39,783 bases of DNA from a virus. A program made the position numbers and the translations under genes. This document shows, one piece after another, positions 8,015 to 17,068 of the stretch (within the stretch, counting starts at the first letter, position 1; every line of letters begins with the position of its first letter). The stretch covers positions 1 to 39,783 of the IMG/VR virus record IMGVR_UViG_3300030107_005730; one strand, 5' to 3'. The notes under the pieces were generated by a model. It was given only the letters and a program-made list of their open reading frames with translations, made no database searches and was not told the DNA's origin.

Positions 8015-9033
8015 TGGCTACTTTTGAAGCACAAGTAGAAGGTTTAACAAGTTTATCTATTGATGGGAGTAGTGCGCCTACTCAAACTGAGTTAACACAA
8101 TTTTTGACTGATGGCGCAAAAGAAATTATAAATTCTCTTCCAATGTCATTGCTTCCACTTTGTACAGCTCAAGCTACGTTTACCTCTATGGCTCCAGGAA
8201 GCGAAGCTGAAACATTAAATACTGGAAAAATTCTTAATGTATTTAGAAATGATGGAGATATAGATCAGCCTTGCAGGCAGATTAGTGCAGAAGATAAAGG
8301 AAGAGTATCTGATGAATCAGATATGTCTTATGCAAAAATAACCGATCCTGTTTATTATATTGAAAATAATAAAATAAACGCATTGCCTTCTGGAGGTTCA
8401 TGCAAGTATTCAGAAGTTCAATATCCAGCTGTTGCATATGGTGAGTCTGCTATATCAGTTTTTCCAGATGAAGCAGAATATTTAGTTGCTTTATATGCGT
8501 CTATAAAATCATTGCAAAATGCGATGTCAGCTAAGGCAAGTGACACAGCAGTAAGCACAGCTTTGACAGCTATGACAAATGCAGTAGAAGCTGCTGAGGC
8601 CATAATTGACACAATGGACGACTCTTCTAGTTCTGTATTTGGTGATTCAGATACTTTTACAGCTGCAAGTTCTCAATTAACAAGAGTAAAAGCTGCTATA
8701 GATAATGCTGAAGATGTTATAAATACTAATCAACCATCCGCAACAACCGATGCTTATGGAGCTCAAGCCAATGAAGATATTGAATTAGTTACATCTGCGT
8801 TAAATATTGCGCAAACAGAATTATCCAGAGCTCAAATGCACTTATCAGAATGGGTTGCTATCGGAGATATGAGAATAAAGCAAATCAATGCTTCCTTATC
8901 TGAAGCTCAAGGATATGGTAGTGAAATTCAAGCTAGGTTATCTGTATTAACAATGGAATATAATTGGATGGAAAAACAGCAAGTAAAGTTAGAATCTGAT
9001 TATGAAAAAGGCTTGCAAAGGTTAAGAGGTTAG
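8014..9033 (+). CDS. Virion structural protein with C-terminal coiled coil (339 aa)
   Basis: The N-terminal 150 residues look globular and beta-rich (LTQFLTDGAKEIINSLP, ILNVFRNDGDID, YAKITDPVYYIENN). From about residue 160 the protein becomes Ala/Ser-rich with long heptad-like helices, ending in MEYNWMEKQQVKLESDYEKG. Proteins of this design occur between capsid and neck genes in marine short-tailed phages. The location suggests a head-tail connection or head-vertex component. It starts at an ATG overlapping the previous stop and ends two bases before the next ATG. Confidence 0.6.
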   Translation: MATFEAQVEGLTSLSIDGSSAPTQTELTQFLTDGAKEIINSLPMSLLPLCTAQATFTSMAPGSEAETLNTGKILNVFRNDGDIDQPCRQISAEDKGRVSDESDMSYAKITDPVYYIENNKINALPSGGSCKYSEVQYPAVAYGESAISVFPDEAEYLVALYASIKSLQNAMSAKASDTAVSTALTAMTNAVEAAEAIIDTMDDSSSSVFGDSDTFTAASSQLTRVKAAIDNAEDVINTNQPSATTDAYGAQANEDIELVTSALNIAQTELSRAQMHLSEWVAIGDMRIKQINASLSEAQGYGSEIQARLSVLTMEYNWMEKQQVKLESDYEKGLQRLRG

Positions 9034-9034
9034 T

Positions 9035-9391
9035 ATGGCTGTACATGGATTAACAGTTAAAGAAATAGTATCAAGAGTTAGACAAGTATTTCCGAATGCT
9101 CCAGAAAATTATATTATTAATTTAATAAATGATGCTTTAGTTGATTTAGGTAAATATAATTCAAAAGTCGTTACTGCAAAAATAAATGCAGTTGCAGATC
9201 AAATGTATTATGATTTAAGCGATGTTTCTGAAGATTCTTCAAATAATAAATTAGAATTAAATAAAGTTTTACAAGTTTTTATATTAGACAATGAAGATGA
9301 TTATATAAAGATACCAAGATTATTGAATACCGATTTACTATTAACTGACGCAAGTAGCGAATCTAAATTAGAAACTCCAGACTCAAAGTAA
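9035..9391 (+). CDS. Head-tail adaptor-like protein (118 aa)
   Basis: The opening GLTVKEIVSRVRQVFPNAPENYIINLINDALVDLGKY is a helix-turn-helix arrangement typical of small neck or adaptor proteins that bind the portal. The length fits the head-completion class. It starts one base after the preceding stop. The 55 bases between this gene and the next hold only a 12-codon frame (9396-9434) that is too short to judge. The assignment is by pattern and position. Confidence 0.5.
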   Translation: MAVHGLTVKEIVSRVRQVFPNAPENYIINLINDALVDLGKYNSKVVTAKINAVADQMYYDLSDVSEDSSNNKLELNKVLQVFILDNEDDYIKIPRLLNTDLLLTDASSESKLETPDSK

Positions 9392-9446
9392 AGATATGTT
9401 TTTTATGTTATGGATTAAAAAGAAATCTTGGTAAATAGGAAAAATT

Positions 9447-9878
9447 ATGGCAAGTAATATTAAATACCCAGAAGATGAAGCTATGTATTATATAGAGGGA
9501 AACAATTTAGCCCTTATAACAAATGTAGATAGTTCTGGTAATAGAAGTACAACAGACAGAAAAAATTGGAAGGCTATACGGGAATCAGTTACTGATGGTA
9601 TAATGATAAAATATCAAGCCGAGCCAAATCCAGTTTCAAAACTTTCCGATACACCAGATGTAGATAATGCGTGCCATTCTGGTATAGTTGATTATATTAA
9701 ATCAAGATTGTATATGGATAGAGCTGGAAGCTCATCTGATCAAAATGTATCTGCTGTAGCATTAAATCTTTCAGCAGGCCATGAAAGCAAATGGAAAGAA
9801 ATGGTTAGAAGAATGGGAATGAAGAAAAGAGATAAAACTGGAGGTACTAGGTCTATAGTACCTTATGACATAATTTAA
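9447..9878 (+). CDS. Hypothetical structural or neck protein (143 aa)
   Basis: I do not recognise a domain. The start ATG 9447 follows TAGGAAAA. The sequence contains Y-P-E-D-E-A-M-Y-Y-I-E-G, a stretch SDTPDVDNACHSGIVDYIKS and a basic C-terminus (KEMVRRMGMKKRDKTGGTR). The DVDNACHSGIVDYIKSRLY pattern recalls small proteins encoded next to neck genes. Position among head-completion genes suggests a virion connector component. Confidence 0.5.
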   Translation: MASNIKYPEDEAMYYIEGNNLALITNVDSSGNRSTTDRKNWKAIRESVTDGIMIKYQAEPNPVSKLSDTPDVDNACHSGIVDYIKSRLYMDRAGSSSDQNVSAVALNLSAGHESKWKEMVRRMGMKKRDKTGGTRSIVPYDII

Positions 9879-9901
9879 AATTAATTTAAAAAGGAGAAAA
9901 A

Positions 9902-10270
9902 ATGAAAGTAAAGTTAGCTCAAATAGTAGGCAGTGTAGATGCACTTAATAAAGTTGCGCAGCAACCAATGAAAGCTGCTGCAAGTTTTAGAGTTGCAAAA
10001 AATCTAAAACAATTAAGCGAAGAACTTGCTGTTTATGAACAATCAAGAGGCGATTTAATTCGTAAATATGGTAAAGAAAATAAAGAAGATGGCAGTTTTG
10101 CAATAAAGCCAGATTCAAAAGATTTACCTGTTTTTCAAAAAGAATTAAATGAGTTATTAAATGTAGAAGTTGATTTGAACGGCTTTAAGAAAATAAAACT
10201 TAGTCAATTGTCTAAATGTGAATTATCACCACAAGATATGGCTAATATGGAATTTGCAATAGAGGAATAA
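9902..10270 (+). CDS. DUF1617-like small phage protein (122 aa)
   Basis: The gene begins behind AAGGAGAAAAA, a good ribosome site. The order of elements is a short LAQIVGSVDALNKV segment, a helix AASFRVAKNLKQLSEELAVYEQSRGDLIRKYG, and a C-terminal LSPQDMANMEF. This matches the layout of the DUF1617 family, a small helical protein found in phage structural clusters. Its molecular role is not known. The family call is from pattern memory and moderately secure. Confidence 0.5.
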   Translation: MKVKLAQIVGSVDALNKVAQQPMKAAASFRVAKNLKQLSEELAVYEQSRGDLIRKYGKENKEDGSFAIKPDSKDLPVFQKELNELLNVEVDLNGFKKIKLSQLSKCELSPQDMANMEFAIEE

Positions 10271-10273
10271 AAT

Positions 10274-10609
10274 ATGGCAGATATTAATAAGTTTAAAACA
10301 AGTGAAGCTGTAAATATTGAAGCTGCTGCTGAATGGGATGTGCAAACAAGATTGGATATAAGTGATCAAGGTCATGTATATTCAGACGTAAGTGGCACAC
10401 ATCAAATTGGCGTATATAGTGATTCAGATATAAAATTTAGATTTGATAATTCTACATCAGATACTATAAGTGCTAACAATGATTTGGTTTTACCATCTCA
10501 AACGCTTACATTTGTTAAGATACCACAAGGTGTTGGAGGAACAATATATGTTCATTTCAAACAAGTATCATCGGCTGCAAGTAAATATCTTTGCTTGGTA
10601 CACATGTAA
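10274..10609 (+). CDS. Small beta-rich structural protein (111 aa)
   Basis: This frame starts three bases after the preceding stop. The sequence alternates polar and hydrophobic residues, with IGVYSDSDIKFRFDNS, TISANNDLVLPSQTLTFVKIPQ and IYVHFKQV strands, typical of a small jelly-roll or decoration-type domain. It directly precedes the first fibre gene. No named family is recognised; a virion surface role is inferred. Confidence 0.5.
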   Translation: MADINKFKTSEAVNIEAAAEWDVQTRLDISDQGHVYSDVSGTHQIGVYSDSDIKFRFDNSTSDTISANNDLVLPSQTLTFVKIPQGVGGTIYVHFKQVSSAASKYLCLVHM

Positions 10610-10617
10610 GGAGAATT

Positions 10618-12360
10618 ATGGGTTACGGACAAGTAATAAGTAAAAATTTTAGTGCTGGTGGAACAATGGGTGGCGACCTAACGCTAGAAGGTGATTTAGT
10701 AGTACAAGGTGACGGATCAGGAAATTACGACGAGATAGTTAATGGTAATTTAGCTATATCTTCTACAAATAAGTTAGTATTAGGTGGAGATGGAAGTGAT
10801 AGTTACATACAAGAATCGGCAGCTGACGCATTAGATTTTTATGCTGGCGGTGTTCAAATGCTACAACTTTTAGAGGGTGCATCTGATTATGTATGGGTTC
10901 CACTTGATGCTACGAAATTTGCGATAGGCGCAGGTAAAGACTTGCAAATATATCACGATGGGTCACACAATTATATAGATGCTGTGACTGGCGACCAATC
11001 TATTATATTTAAAGGAACCGATAGTAGCAGTGACATTACTGCTTTAACTTTAGATATGGCGAATGCAGGGAACGCTACATTTAATGCCGATATAATTGTT
11101 GGTGCTTTATTTAAAATGCCTGATGTTACTAATAATAAAATTTTAGTATCAGATGGAACAAGCTATCAAGAAGTTGCTTTATCTGGTGATGCTACAATAG
11201 CAAATACAGGTGCAATTACTCTAGCCTCTACAAATACCAATCTTACTACATTAGCAAACGTTACAACCGTTGGAGCTCTTAATGCTGGTTCTATTACATC
11301 AGGGTTTACATCAATAGATGTAGGTAGTGGCGCTATAACAACCACAGGCACAGTAACTGGTGGTCAAATATCGGTAGATGATATTACTATAAATGGTTCT
11401 ACTATTTCTGATAGTGGCGATTTTACCCTTGATATTGGAGGCGATATAACAATAGATGCTGGAGGCGGACAAGTCAATTTTAATGATGATACTGCAACAC
11501 ATTTCTTATTAGATTGCGATAATACAAAGTTTGTAATTTATGATGACCAAGATACTGGTGATTTATTTTCAATTACAGTAGCACAACATGGAGCAACAAC
11601 AATTGCTACAGTTGATGATGATGCTACAGCTGGTAATCTTACACTAGATATTGATGGTAATATTACTATAGATGCAGATGGAGGTACTATTACATTTGCT
11701 GATGCAGGTTCTAGTTTAGGAACTATTACAAGCTCAGGGTATTCTGGTACAGCAGCAGTAGCTACAACGGTAACAATTGCTGATGAATCTAGTGATACTT
11801 CTTGTAATGTTTTATTCACAGCAAGTGCAAGTGGCGACTTAGCTGTTAAAAGCGGAACTAATTTAACATTTAATTCAAGTAGTGGTGTGTTAACTGCTAC
11901 TGGATTCGCTGGAGATATAACAGGTGATGTTACAGGTAATTGCAGTGGAACAGCAGCTACGGTAACAACAGCAGCTCAAAGCAATATTACATCTCTTGGA
12001 ACATTAACAACTTTAACAGTAGATAATGTTATTGTTAACGGAACTACTATTGGTCATACTTCCGATACAGATTTAATGACACTTGCAAGTGGTGGATTAA
12101 CATTAGCTGGCACAATTACAGTTGGAGTTGACGACACTGGGCACGATGTTAAATTTTTTGGCGCAACATCTGGCAAATATATGCAATGGGATGAAAGCGC
12201 AGATAAATTAATAGTAGCAGGTACAATACAAACAAATGATCTTGAATTACAAAATGACAGAGGTCATTATCTAATAGTAGAAGAAGAAGAATACTTATCT
12301 ATTAGAAATGAAAAGACAGGTAAGCTTTATAAATTTGTACTAGAGGAAATTGATGAGTGA
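10618..12360 (+). CDS. Tail fibre or appendage protein with repeated beta modules
   Basis: The ATG at 10618 follows AAGGAGAATT and is preferred over the in-frame TTG at 10591, which lies in the previous gene. The 580-residue protein is Gly/Ser/Thr/Asp-rich with phage-fibre repeats such as GGDLTLEGDLVVQG, DLQIYHDGSHNYI, GDITIDAGGGQVNF and GNITIDADGGTITF. The C-terminal module VGVDDTGHDVKFFGATSG recurs in the fibre gene at 15534-17027. The final 30 residues form an acidic Y-L-I-V-E-E-E-E-Y-L-S-I-R segment. It has no S74 chaperone. The next gene overlaps its stop by eight bases. Confidence 0.75.
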   Translation: MGYGQVISKNFSAGGTMGGDLTLEGDLVVQGDGSGNYDEIVNGNLAISSTNKLVLGGDGSDSYIQESAADALDFYAGGVQMLQLLEGASDYVWVPLDATKFAIGAGKDLQIYHDGSHNYIDAVTGDQSIIFKGTDSSSDITALTLDMANAGNATFNADIIVGALFKMPDVTNNKILVSDGTSYQEVALSGDATIANTGAITLASTNTNLTTLANVTTVGALNAGSITSGFTSIDVGSGAITTTGTVTGGQISVDDITINGSTISDSGDFTLDIGGDITIDAGGGQVNFNDDTATHFLLDCDNTKFVIYDDQDTGDLFSITVAQHGATTIATVDDDATAGNLTLDIDGNITIDADGGTITFADAGSSLGTITSSGYSGTAAVATTVTIADESSDTSCNVLFTASASGDLAVKSGTNLTFNSSSGVLTATGFAGDITGDVTGNCSGTAATVTTAAQSNITSLGTLTTLTVDNVIVNGTTIGHTSDTDLMTLASGGLTLAGTITVGVDDTGHDVKFFGATSGKYMQWDESADKLIVAGTIQTNDLELQNDRGHYLIVEEEEYLSIRNEKTGKLYKFVLEEIDE

Positions 12361-13717
12361 ATCAATATTTAATGAAGGTAGCATTGATGTCGATTTTAGA
12401 ATAGAAGGTAATGGCTCTACCCATGCTTTCTTTGTTGAAGGAGAGACAGATAGAGTTGGATTGCTTACTAGTGACCCGACACACACATTGGTTGTAAAAA
12501 CTGATTCAGGTGGAAGTACAAACGTATTAAAAATTGAAGAAAAAGATTCTACTGATACTCTTGTACAACTTTCATTTGGAGGTGATTACGATGAAGGCTC
12601 AATTCATGTTTATAATGGTGGAACATCTAAAATAAATTTAAGAGGAAACGGTTCATCTTATATTAACGGAGGTTCGTTGGGAATTGGTACGGATAGCCCA
12701 GACCAAACTTTGCATGTGCATAAGGGTTCAGCGGGAAGCATAGCAAGTTCAAGTGATTCAGTTTTAACTCTTGAAAATAGTGGAACTGCTATATTACAAT
12801 TTTTAACACCAAATAGCAATAGTAATCAAATTAGATTTGGAGACCCTCAAGATAATGGTGCAGGTTATATAGATTATAATCATAATACTAGTGTTTTATC
12901 AATTGGTGTAAATGGGCCTGAAAAAATGCGTATTGATAGCTCTGGCAATATTGGTATTGGTACGTCATCAATAAACTCTAATGCTAAAGTGCATATTAGA
13001 GATGGAGATAGTGGGCAAACATCTTCAAGCAACAATACTCAGTTAACTGTAGAAGATAGTGGTACAGCAGGTATTCAAATATTGACAGGCTCAACAAATG
13101 TTGGTGGTTTTTGGATTGGAGATTCGAATGGTTCAGAAACAGGTGGAAAACTTTATTATAGCAATAATGATGATAGTTGGCAATTTTATAATGGAGGAAG
13201 CACAAACTCTGTATCTATTAATTCTGATGGTGAATTTATAATAAGAGCAAATAGAAATGGACTTGCTTTAAATGTAGTAAGTGACCATAGTTCTACACCT
13301 TATGGTATGAAAATTGATTTTGATAGTGCTACACCTAATAATACAACGCAATATTTTATAACTTGTCAAGATTCTACAAATGATAAATTTATTGTTCTTT
13401 CTAATGGAAATGTCCAAAGTAGGACAGATTCTTATGGTGGAGTTTCTGATGAAAGACTAAAAGACAATATTGTAGATGCTACTTCAAAATTAGATGATTT
13501 AAATAAAGTTAGAATTGTTAATTATAATTTTAAAGATGAACCTAATCAAAAACAACTTGGTGTTATTGCTCAAGAACTGCAAAAAATATTTCCTAAAATG
13601 GTTTATGATTATGGAGAAGATAAACATTTAAGTGTAAAGTATTCAATTTTTGTACCAATGTTAATTAAAGGAATACAAGAATTATCAGCAAAAGTAACAG
13701 CATTGGAAGGTAACTAA
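12353..13717 (+). CDS. Tail fibre protein with C-terminal S74 self-cleaving chaperone
   Basis: This is one of two tandem fibre genes sharing an N-terminal F-N-E-G-S-I-D-x-D-F-R-I-E module. The start is ATG 12353 (MSESIFNEG). A trimeric-fibre-like body is followed by a Peptidase_S74 intramolecular chaperone from about residue 360. The motif SDERLKDNI supplies Ser365 and Lys370 of the Ser/Lys dyad, followed by VIAQELQKIFP and a last helix GIQELSAKVTALEGN. The domain helps trimerise the fibre and then cuts itself off. The body carries repeats of the form LGIGTDSPDQTLHV. Confidence 0.85.
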   Translation: MSESIFNEGSIDVDFRIEGNGSTHAFFVEGETDRVGLLTSDPTHTLVVKTDSGGSTNVLKIEEKDSTDTLVQLSFGGDYDEGSIHVYNGGTSKINLRGNGSSYINGGSLGIGTDSPDQTLHVHKGSAGSIASSSDSVLTLENSGTAILQFLTPNSNSNQIRFGDPQDNGAGYIDYNHNTSVLSIGVNGPEKMRIDSSGNIGIGTSSINSNAKVHIRDGDSGQTSSSNNTQLTVEDSGTAGIQILTGSTNVGGFWIGDSNGSETGGKLYYSNNDDSWQFYNGGSTNSVSINSDGEFIIRANRNGLALNVVSDHSSTPYGMKIDFDSATPNNTTQYFITCQDSTNDKFIVLSNGNVQSRTDSYGGVSDERLKDNIVDATSKLDDLNKVRIVNYNFKDEPNQKQLGVIAQELQKIFPKMVYDYGEDKHLSVKYSIFVPMLIKGIQELSAKVTALEGN

Positions 13718-15246
13718 TGGCAGAAACAGTATTTAATGAAGGAAGTATAGACGGAACAGATTTTCGTATAGAATCTGACACTAATGTGAATATGTTTTTT
13801 GTTGATGGTGCTGATAATAGGGTTGGTATAGGAACCTCAAGCCCAGCAGCGGCTTTAACCATTAAAGGCGGAAGTAGTGAATATGTAAATATTGGTACAG
13901 CTACCGAAAGTGTAAGTGGTAGAAAATCATTAAATATAATGTACGACACTTCAGCTAATATGTCTAAACTTCAATCGCACCATCAAGGTTCTGCATATAC
14001 ACCAATCGCTTTACAGCCAAATGCAGGTTTAGTTGTTGTAGGCAGCACAGTTGATGAAACAAGGGTAGGTCAGAACTTAGCATTAACAGCGCATGGTGGC
14101 ACAAATAGGGGAGGTATGGCAATAAACTGTTTCCTTGCTTCTAATAATGGGCCTCTTTTTGATTTTAATAAAAGCAGAAACAGTACAGCAGGTTCTCATA
14201 CTGTCGTTCAAGACGATGATGCGTTAGGTACTTTTATTTGGCGAGGAGATGACGGTGATGAATTTTTAGATGCCGCTGCAATAGAAGCTAATGTTGATGG
14301 TACACCTGGAAATGGTGATATGCCAGGAAGATTAGTTTTTTATACATCAGCAGATGGTGGGAGTAGTTTAACTGAAAGAATGAGAATTACATCAACTGGA
14401 TATATTGTTGCTAATGGTGCAACTGATACTGGCAGAGTTACTCGTGGAAATGTCTTTAGGTCAAGTGCGAATGGTAAAGCTGCTATAACATTATTATCAC
14501 CATCTAATGTTACCGCAGGTGTTGGAAATGAAATTGTAGCTTTAAACTTTGCAGCTAACAACTATTGGGCTGATGCTAAAGATTCTGTTTATGCACAAAT
14601 AAGATGTGAGGGTGGTCATGGTAGTTATGGCGATAGAGGTCAATTAGTTCTTGCTACTGGATATGATGGTGATACTGTAAACGATAGAATGCTTATTGCA
14701 GAAGATGGAAATGTTGGTATAGGTGAAGATGACCCCGCAAATCTTTTAAATATTAAAAGAGCAGATGATAGCTATCCTTTGTTACACGTTAATCAAAATG
14801 GCAATTCAGGTGGAATATTACTAAATATGCACGATGTAACTACAGCAAGGTCTATTGAATGCATGAATAGCTCAGAAACAACACAATGGTACATTAGAAT
14901 GAGTGGAGATTATTCACTTGGTTCTTCTGTTTCAGATAAAGATTTGAAAAAAGATATAAATGATATACCTAACGGTTCTTTAGAGTTGGTTAATAAGTTA
15001 AATCCAAAAACTTTTAAATGGAAAGAATCCGAAAACAGAGGAGATACTACTAAAACAGGATTTATAGCCCAAGATATTGCAGGTGCATTTGGTTTAAATG
15101 AAGGTATGGCAACAGGTACAGATGGAGAGAAAGATATGGGGATTGATACAACGGGTATAGTTGCTCATTTAACAAAAGCAGTACAAGAACTATCAGCAGA
15201 AGTAGAAGATTTAAAAAAGAAAAATGTAATGAGATTTGGTAATTAA
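13717..15246 (+). CDS. Second tail fibre protein with C-terminal S74 self-cleaving chaperone
   Basis: The start ATG overlaps the previous stop (TAATG). The first 50 residues match the preceding fibre in layout: VFNEGSIDGTDFRIE, a FFVDG element and VGIGTSSPAAALTIKG. The middle is different, which suggests a shared attachment module with separate receptor-binding bodies. The C-terminal S74 domain has SDKDLKKDI with Ser406 and Lys411 as the presumed dyad, then GFIAQDIAGAFG and the closing helix AVQELSAEVEDLKKK. The 509-residue product is expected to form a trimer and to release its chaperone. Confidence 0.85.
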   Translation: MAETVFNEGSIDGTDFRIESDTNVNMFFVDGADNRVGIGTSSPAAALTIKGGSSEYVNIGTATESVSGRKSLNIMYDTSANMSKLQSHHQGSAYTPIALQPNAGLVVVGSTVDETRVGQNLALTAHGGTNRGGMAINCFLASNNGPLFDFNKSRNSTAGSHTVVQDDDALGTFIWRGDDGDEFLDAAAIEANVDGTPGNGDMPGRLVFYTSADGGSSLTERMRITSTGYIVANGATDTGRVTRGNVFRSSANGKAAITLLSPSNVTAGVGNEIVALNFAANNYWADAKDSVYAQIRCEGGHGSYGDRGQLVLATGYDGDTVNDRMLIAEDGNVGIGEDDPANLLNIKRADDSYPLLHVNQNGNSGGILLNMHDVTTARSIECMNSSETTQWYIRMSGDYSLGSSVSDKDLKKDINDIPNGSLELVNKLNPKTFKWKESENRGDTTKTGFIAQDIAGAFGLNEGMATGTDGEKDMGIDTTGIVAHLTKAVQELSAEVEDLKKKNVMRFGN

Positions 15247-15261
15247 AGATTAGGAATAAAT

Positions 15262-15531
15262 ATGTTATTTGATAACTATAAAACTAAAAAAGCAAATGAA
15301 ACTATAAAGTTTAAGAAAGAAATAGAAGGTGTTTTTTTGTATGTAAGTGAATATGATAAAGATACTGGTCAATTAAAAGATGTAATGAAAAAAAGAATTA
15401 CTTCTGAGAGTATTGAAAATGGTATTGCTAAGATTGATTCTGAAATTAAAGTATTGCAACAACGAAGATTAAACTATAAAGATGCTTTATACGATCTAAA
15501 ACAACAAGAAGCAATAATAAATCCTGAGTAA
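15262..15531 (+). CDS. Small coiled-coil protein in the fibre cluster (89 aa)
   Basis: The product has an N-terminal half with strand-like segments (FKKEIEGVFLYVSEYDKD) and a C-terminal helix with heptad spacing (IAKIDSEIKVLQQRRLNYKDALYDL). It starts behind TAGGAATAAAT and ends three bases before the next fibre gene. I do not recognise it. A fibre-assembly chaperone or a small trimeric connector would fit, but nothing in the sequence proves this. Confidence 0.6.
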   Translation: MLFDNYKTKKANETIKFKKEIEGVFLYVSEYDKDTGQLKDVMKKRITSESIENGIAKIDSEIKVLQQRRLNYKDALYDLKQQEAIINPE

Positions 15532-15533
15532 AA

Positions 15534-17027
15534 ATGTCTGATATAATAATAGATAGTGATTCTGGTAAATTTAAAGCTGGCGATGGTCAAGATTTAAATC
15601 TGTATCATAATGGTACTAATTCATTTATAGAAAATGAAACTGGTATTCTATATGTTACGAATAAAGCTAATACAAGCTTAATACTTGGTACTAATAATAC
15701 TACTGCCCTTACTATAGATAATTCACAAAACGCTACTTTCGCAGGTAATTTAATAGTTGGGGCAGATGACGCTGGCCATGACGTTATCTTTTATGGCGAT
15801 ACAGCAAGCTCTAATATGACATGGGATACTTCAGGAGATGAATTAGCTTTAAATGATGCTCGGTTATTTATAGACCAAGATGATAATAAGCGTTCGATTA
15901 TGATTGATTCTGAAGCAACGACTGTAAATACAATAGATGCTCAATGCGATGCTTTAACAACGGGAGGTGTAGCGTATTTTTATTCTAATTCAGATAGCAA
16001 TAGCTCAAGACAGCTTGTTCGTATTATAAACGACCATGCAAGCGCTGTTAATACAATTCCTTTAAAAATACAACAAGATAGTACAAATGTTGTGGTTGCA
16101 ATAGATGACCCAAAAACTACAGCAGATAATATTATGCAAATTACCAATGCTGACGCATTAACCAGTGGAGGTATGTTATACTTAGAATCAGGTTCAACTA
16201 GCACAGGTTCAAGAAAACTTCTTCATGTTGTAAACAGCAATTCTTCTGCAACAGGAGCAACAGTTCTTCATCTACATCAAACCGCTGGTTGTGAGGCATT
16301 AGTAATAGACCAAGATGGTAACTCAAATGCTATATATATAGATGGTGAAAATACCACTACTCCAGCTGTTAATATTGCTTGTGATGCATTAACAAGTGGA
16401 GAGGGATTAAGAGTATATTCTAATTCAGGTGATGGTAGTAATAGAAATCTTGTAGAAATTATAAATGACCACGCTTCTGCTGACAATACAAGAGGATTGT
16501 ATATTCAAAACGATGGTGCATTATATGGTATTGAAATGGCAGGAGGCTGTGGAATACGATTTGATAGCACAGTTGCAAGTGCTGATGCTAGTACCCTTGA
16601 TGATTATGAAGAAGGTACTATAACACCTTCAATGTCTGGTGCAACTTCACACCCAACAAACACTTTTCAAGCAAGAGGTGGAAAATATACTAAAATTGGT
16701 GATAGGTGCTATTGGTCTATTAGAGTTGAGATGAATGGTAGTGGCATAACGCCTGGTAGTGGAACTTTAAGTGTTGATGGATTACCATTTACTGTTTTAA
16801 GCGATGATAATAATCAAGGAGGAATATCAGTTGGGCATACGGCTAATTGGTTAACAGGACAGCATGGCGCACCTACAGGTGGATTTTACAATACTAATTC
16901 AACTGCATTTTTTTTAGTGGTTTACGATAATGATGCAGGCAATATTGCTGGTATGTCTTACGCAGATGCAGCAGATGTTGATGATAGCACAACCTTTACT
17001 GCCTCTGGTCATTATAAAGTAGCATAA
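15534..17027 (+). CDS. Tail fibre protein with tandem repeats and distal beta domain
   Basis: The N-terminal part repeats modules of the 10618 fibre: DGQDLNLYHNGTNSFI, TALTIDNSQNATFAGNLIVG and VGADDAGHDVIFYG. The central part holds three copies of a repeat of roughly 70 residues that starts D-A-L-T-[ST]-G and runs through SR-x-L-V-x-I-I-N-D-H-A-S-A. The C-terminal part opens with YEEGTITPSMSGAT and GGKYTKIGDRCYWSIRVE, a frequent phage fibre tip domain. There is no S74 domain. The likely role is receptor binding or fibre extension. Confidence 0.75.
   Translation: MSDIIIDSDSGKFKAGDGQDLNLYHNGTNSFIENETGILYVTNKANTSLILGTNNTTALTIDNSQNATFAGNLIVGADDAGHDVIFYGDTASSNMTWDTSGDELALNDARLFIDQDDNKRSIMIDSEATTVNTIDAQCDALTTGGVAYFYSNSDSNSSRQLVRIINDHASAVNTIPLKIQQDSTNVVVAIDDPKTTADNIMQITNADALTSGGMLYLESGSTSTGSRKLLHVVNSNSSATGATVLHLHQTAGCEALVIDQDGNSNAIYIDGENTTTPAVNIACDALTSGEGLRVYSNSGDGSNRNLVEIINDHASADNTRGLYIQNDGALYGIEMAGGCGIRFDSTVASADASTLDDYEEGTITPSMSGATSHPTNTFQARGGKYTKIGDRCYWSIRVEMNGSGITPGSGTLSVDGLPFTVLSDDNNQGGISVGHTANWLTGQHGAPTGGFYNTNSTAFFLVVYDNDAGNIAGMSYADAADVDDSTTFTASGHYKVA
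15948..16560 (+). repeat. Three-copy tandem repeat in fibre gene (about 204-231 bp units)
   Basis: Copies begin at about 15948, 16152 and 16383 with GATGCTTTAACAAC, GACGCATTAACCAG and GATGCATTAACAAG. At the protein level each unit reads DALT(T/S)G, then a Y-S-N-S-like strand, R-x-L-V-x-I-I-N-D-H-A-S-A and an L-x-I-Q-x-D strand. The first and third copies are closest to each other. The units are expected to stack along a fibre shaft. Confidence 0.6.
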
Positions 17028-17068
17028 ATTTTTAATTGGATAATTAAATGGAAAAACAGGAGTAAAAA

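Noticed and set aside
9396-9434. A 12-codon frame (MFFMLWIKKKSW) between structural genes.
   Set aside because: Too short, no clear ribosome site and no other support.
17034-17052. Inverted repeat TTTAATT/AATTAAA after the 15534 fibre gene as a terminator.
   Set aside because: The stem has only A-T pairs and no T run follows; such pairs are expected by chance in DNA this AT-rich.
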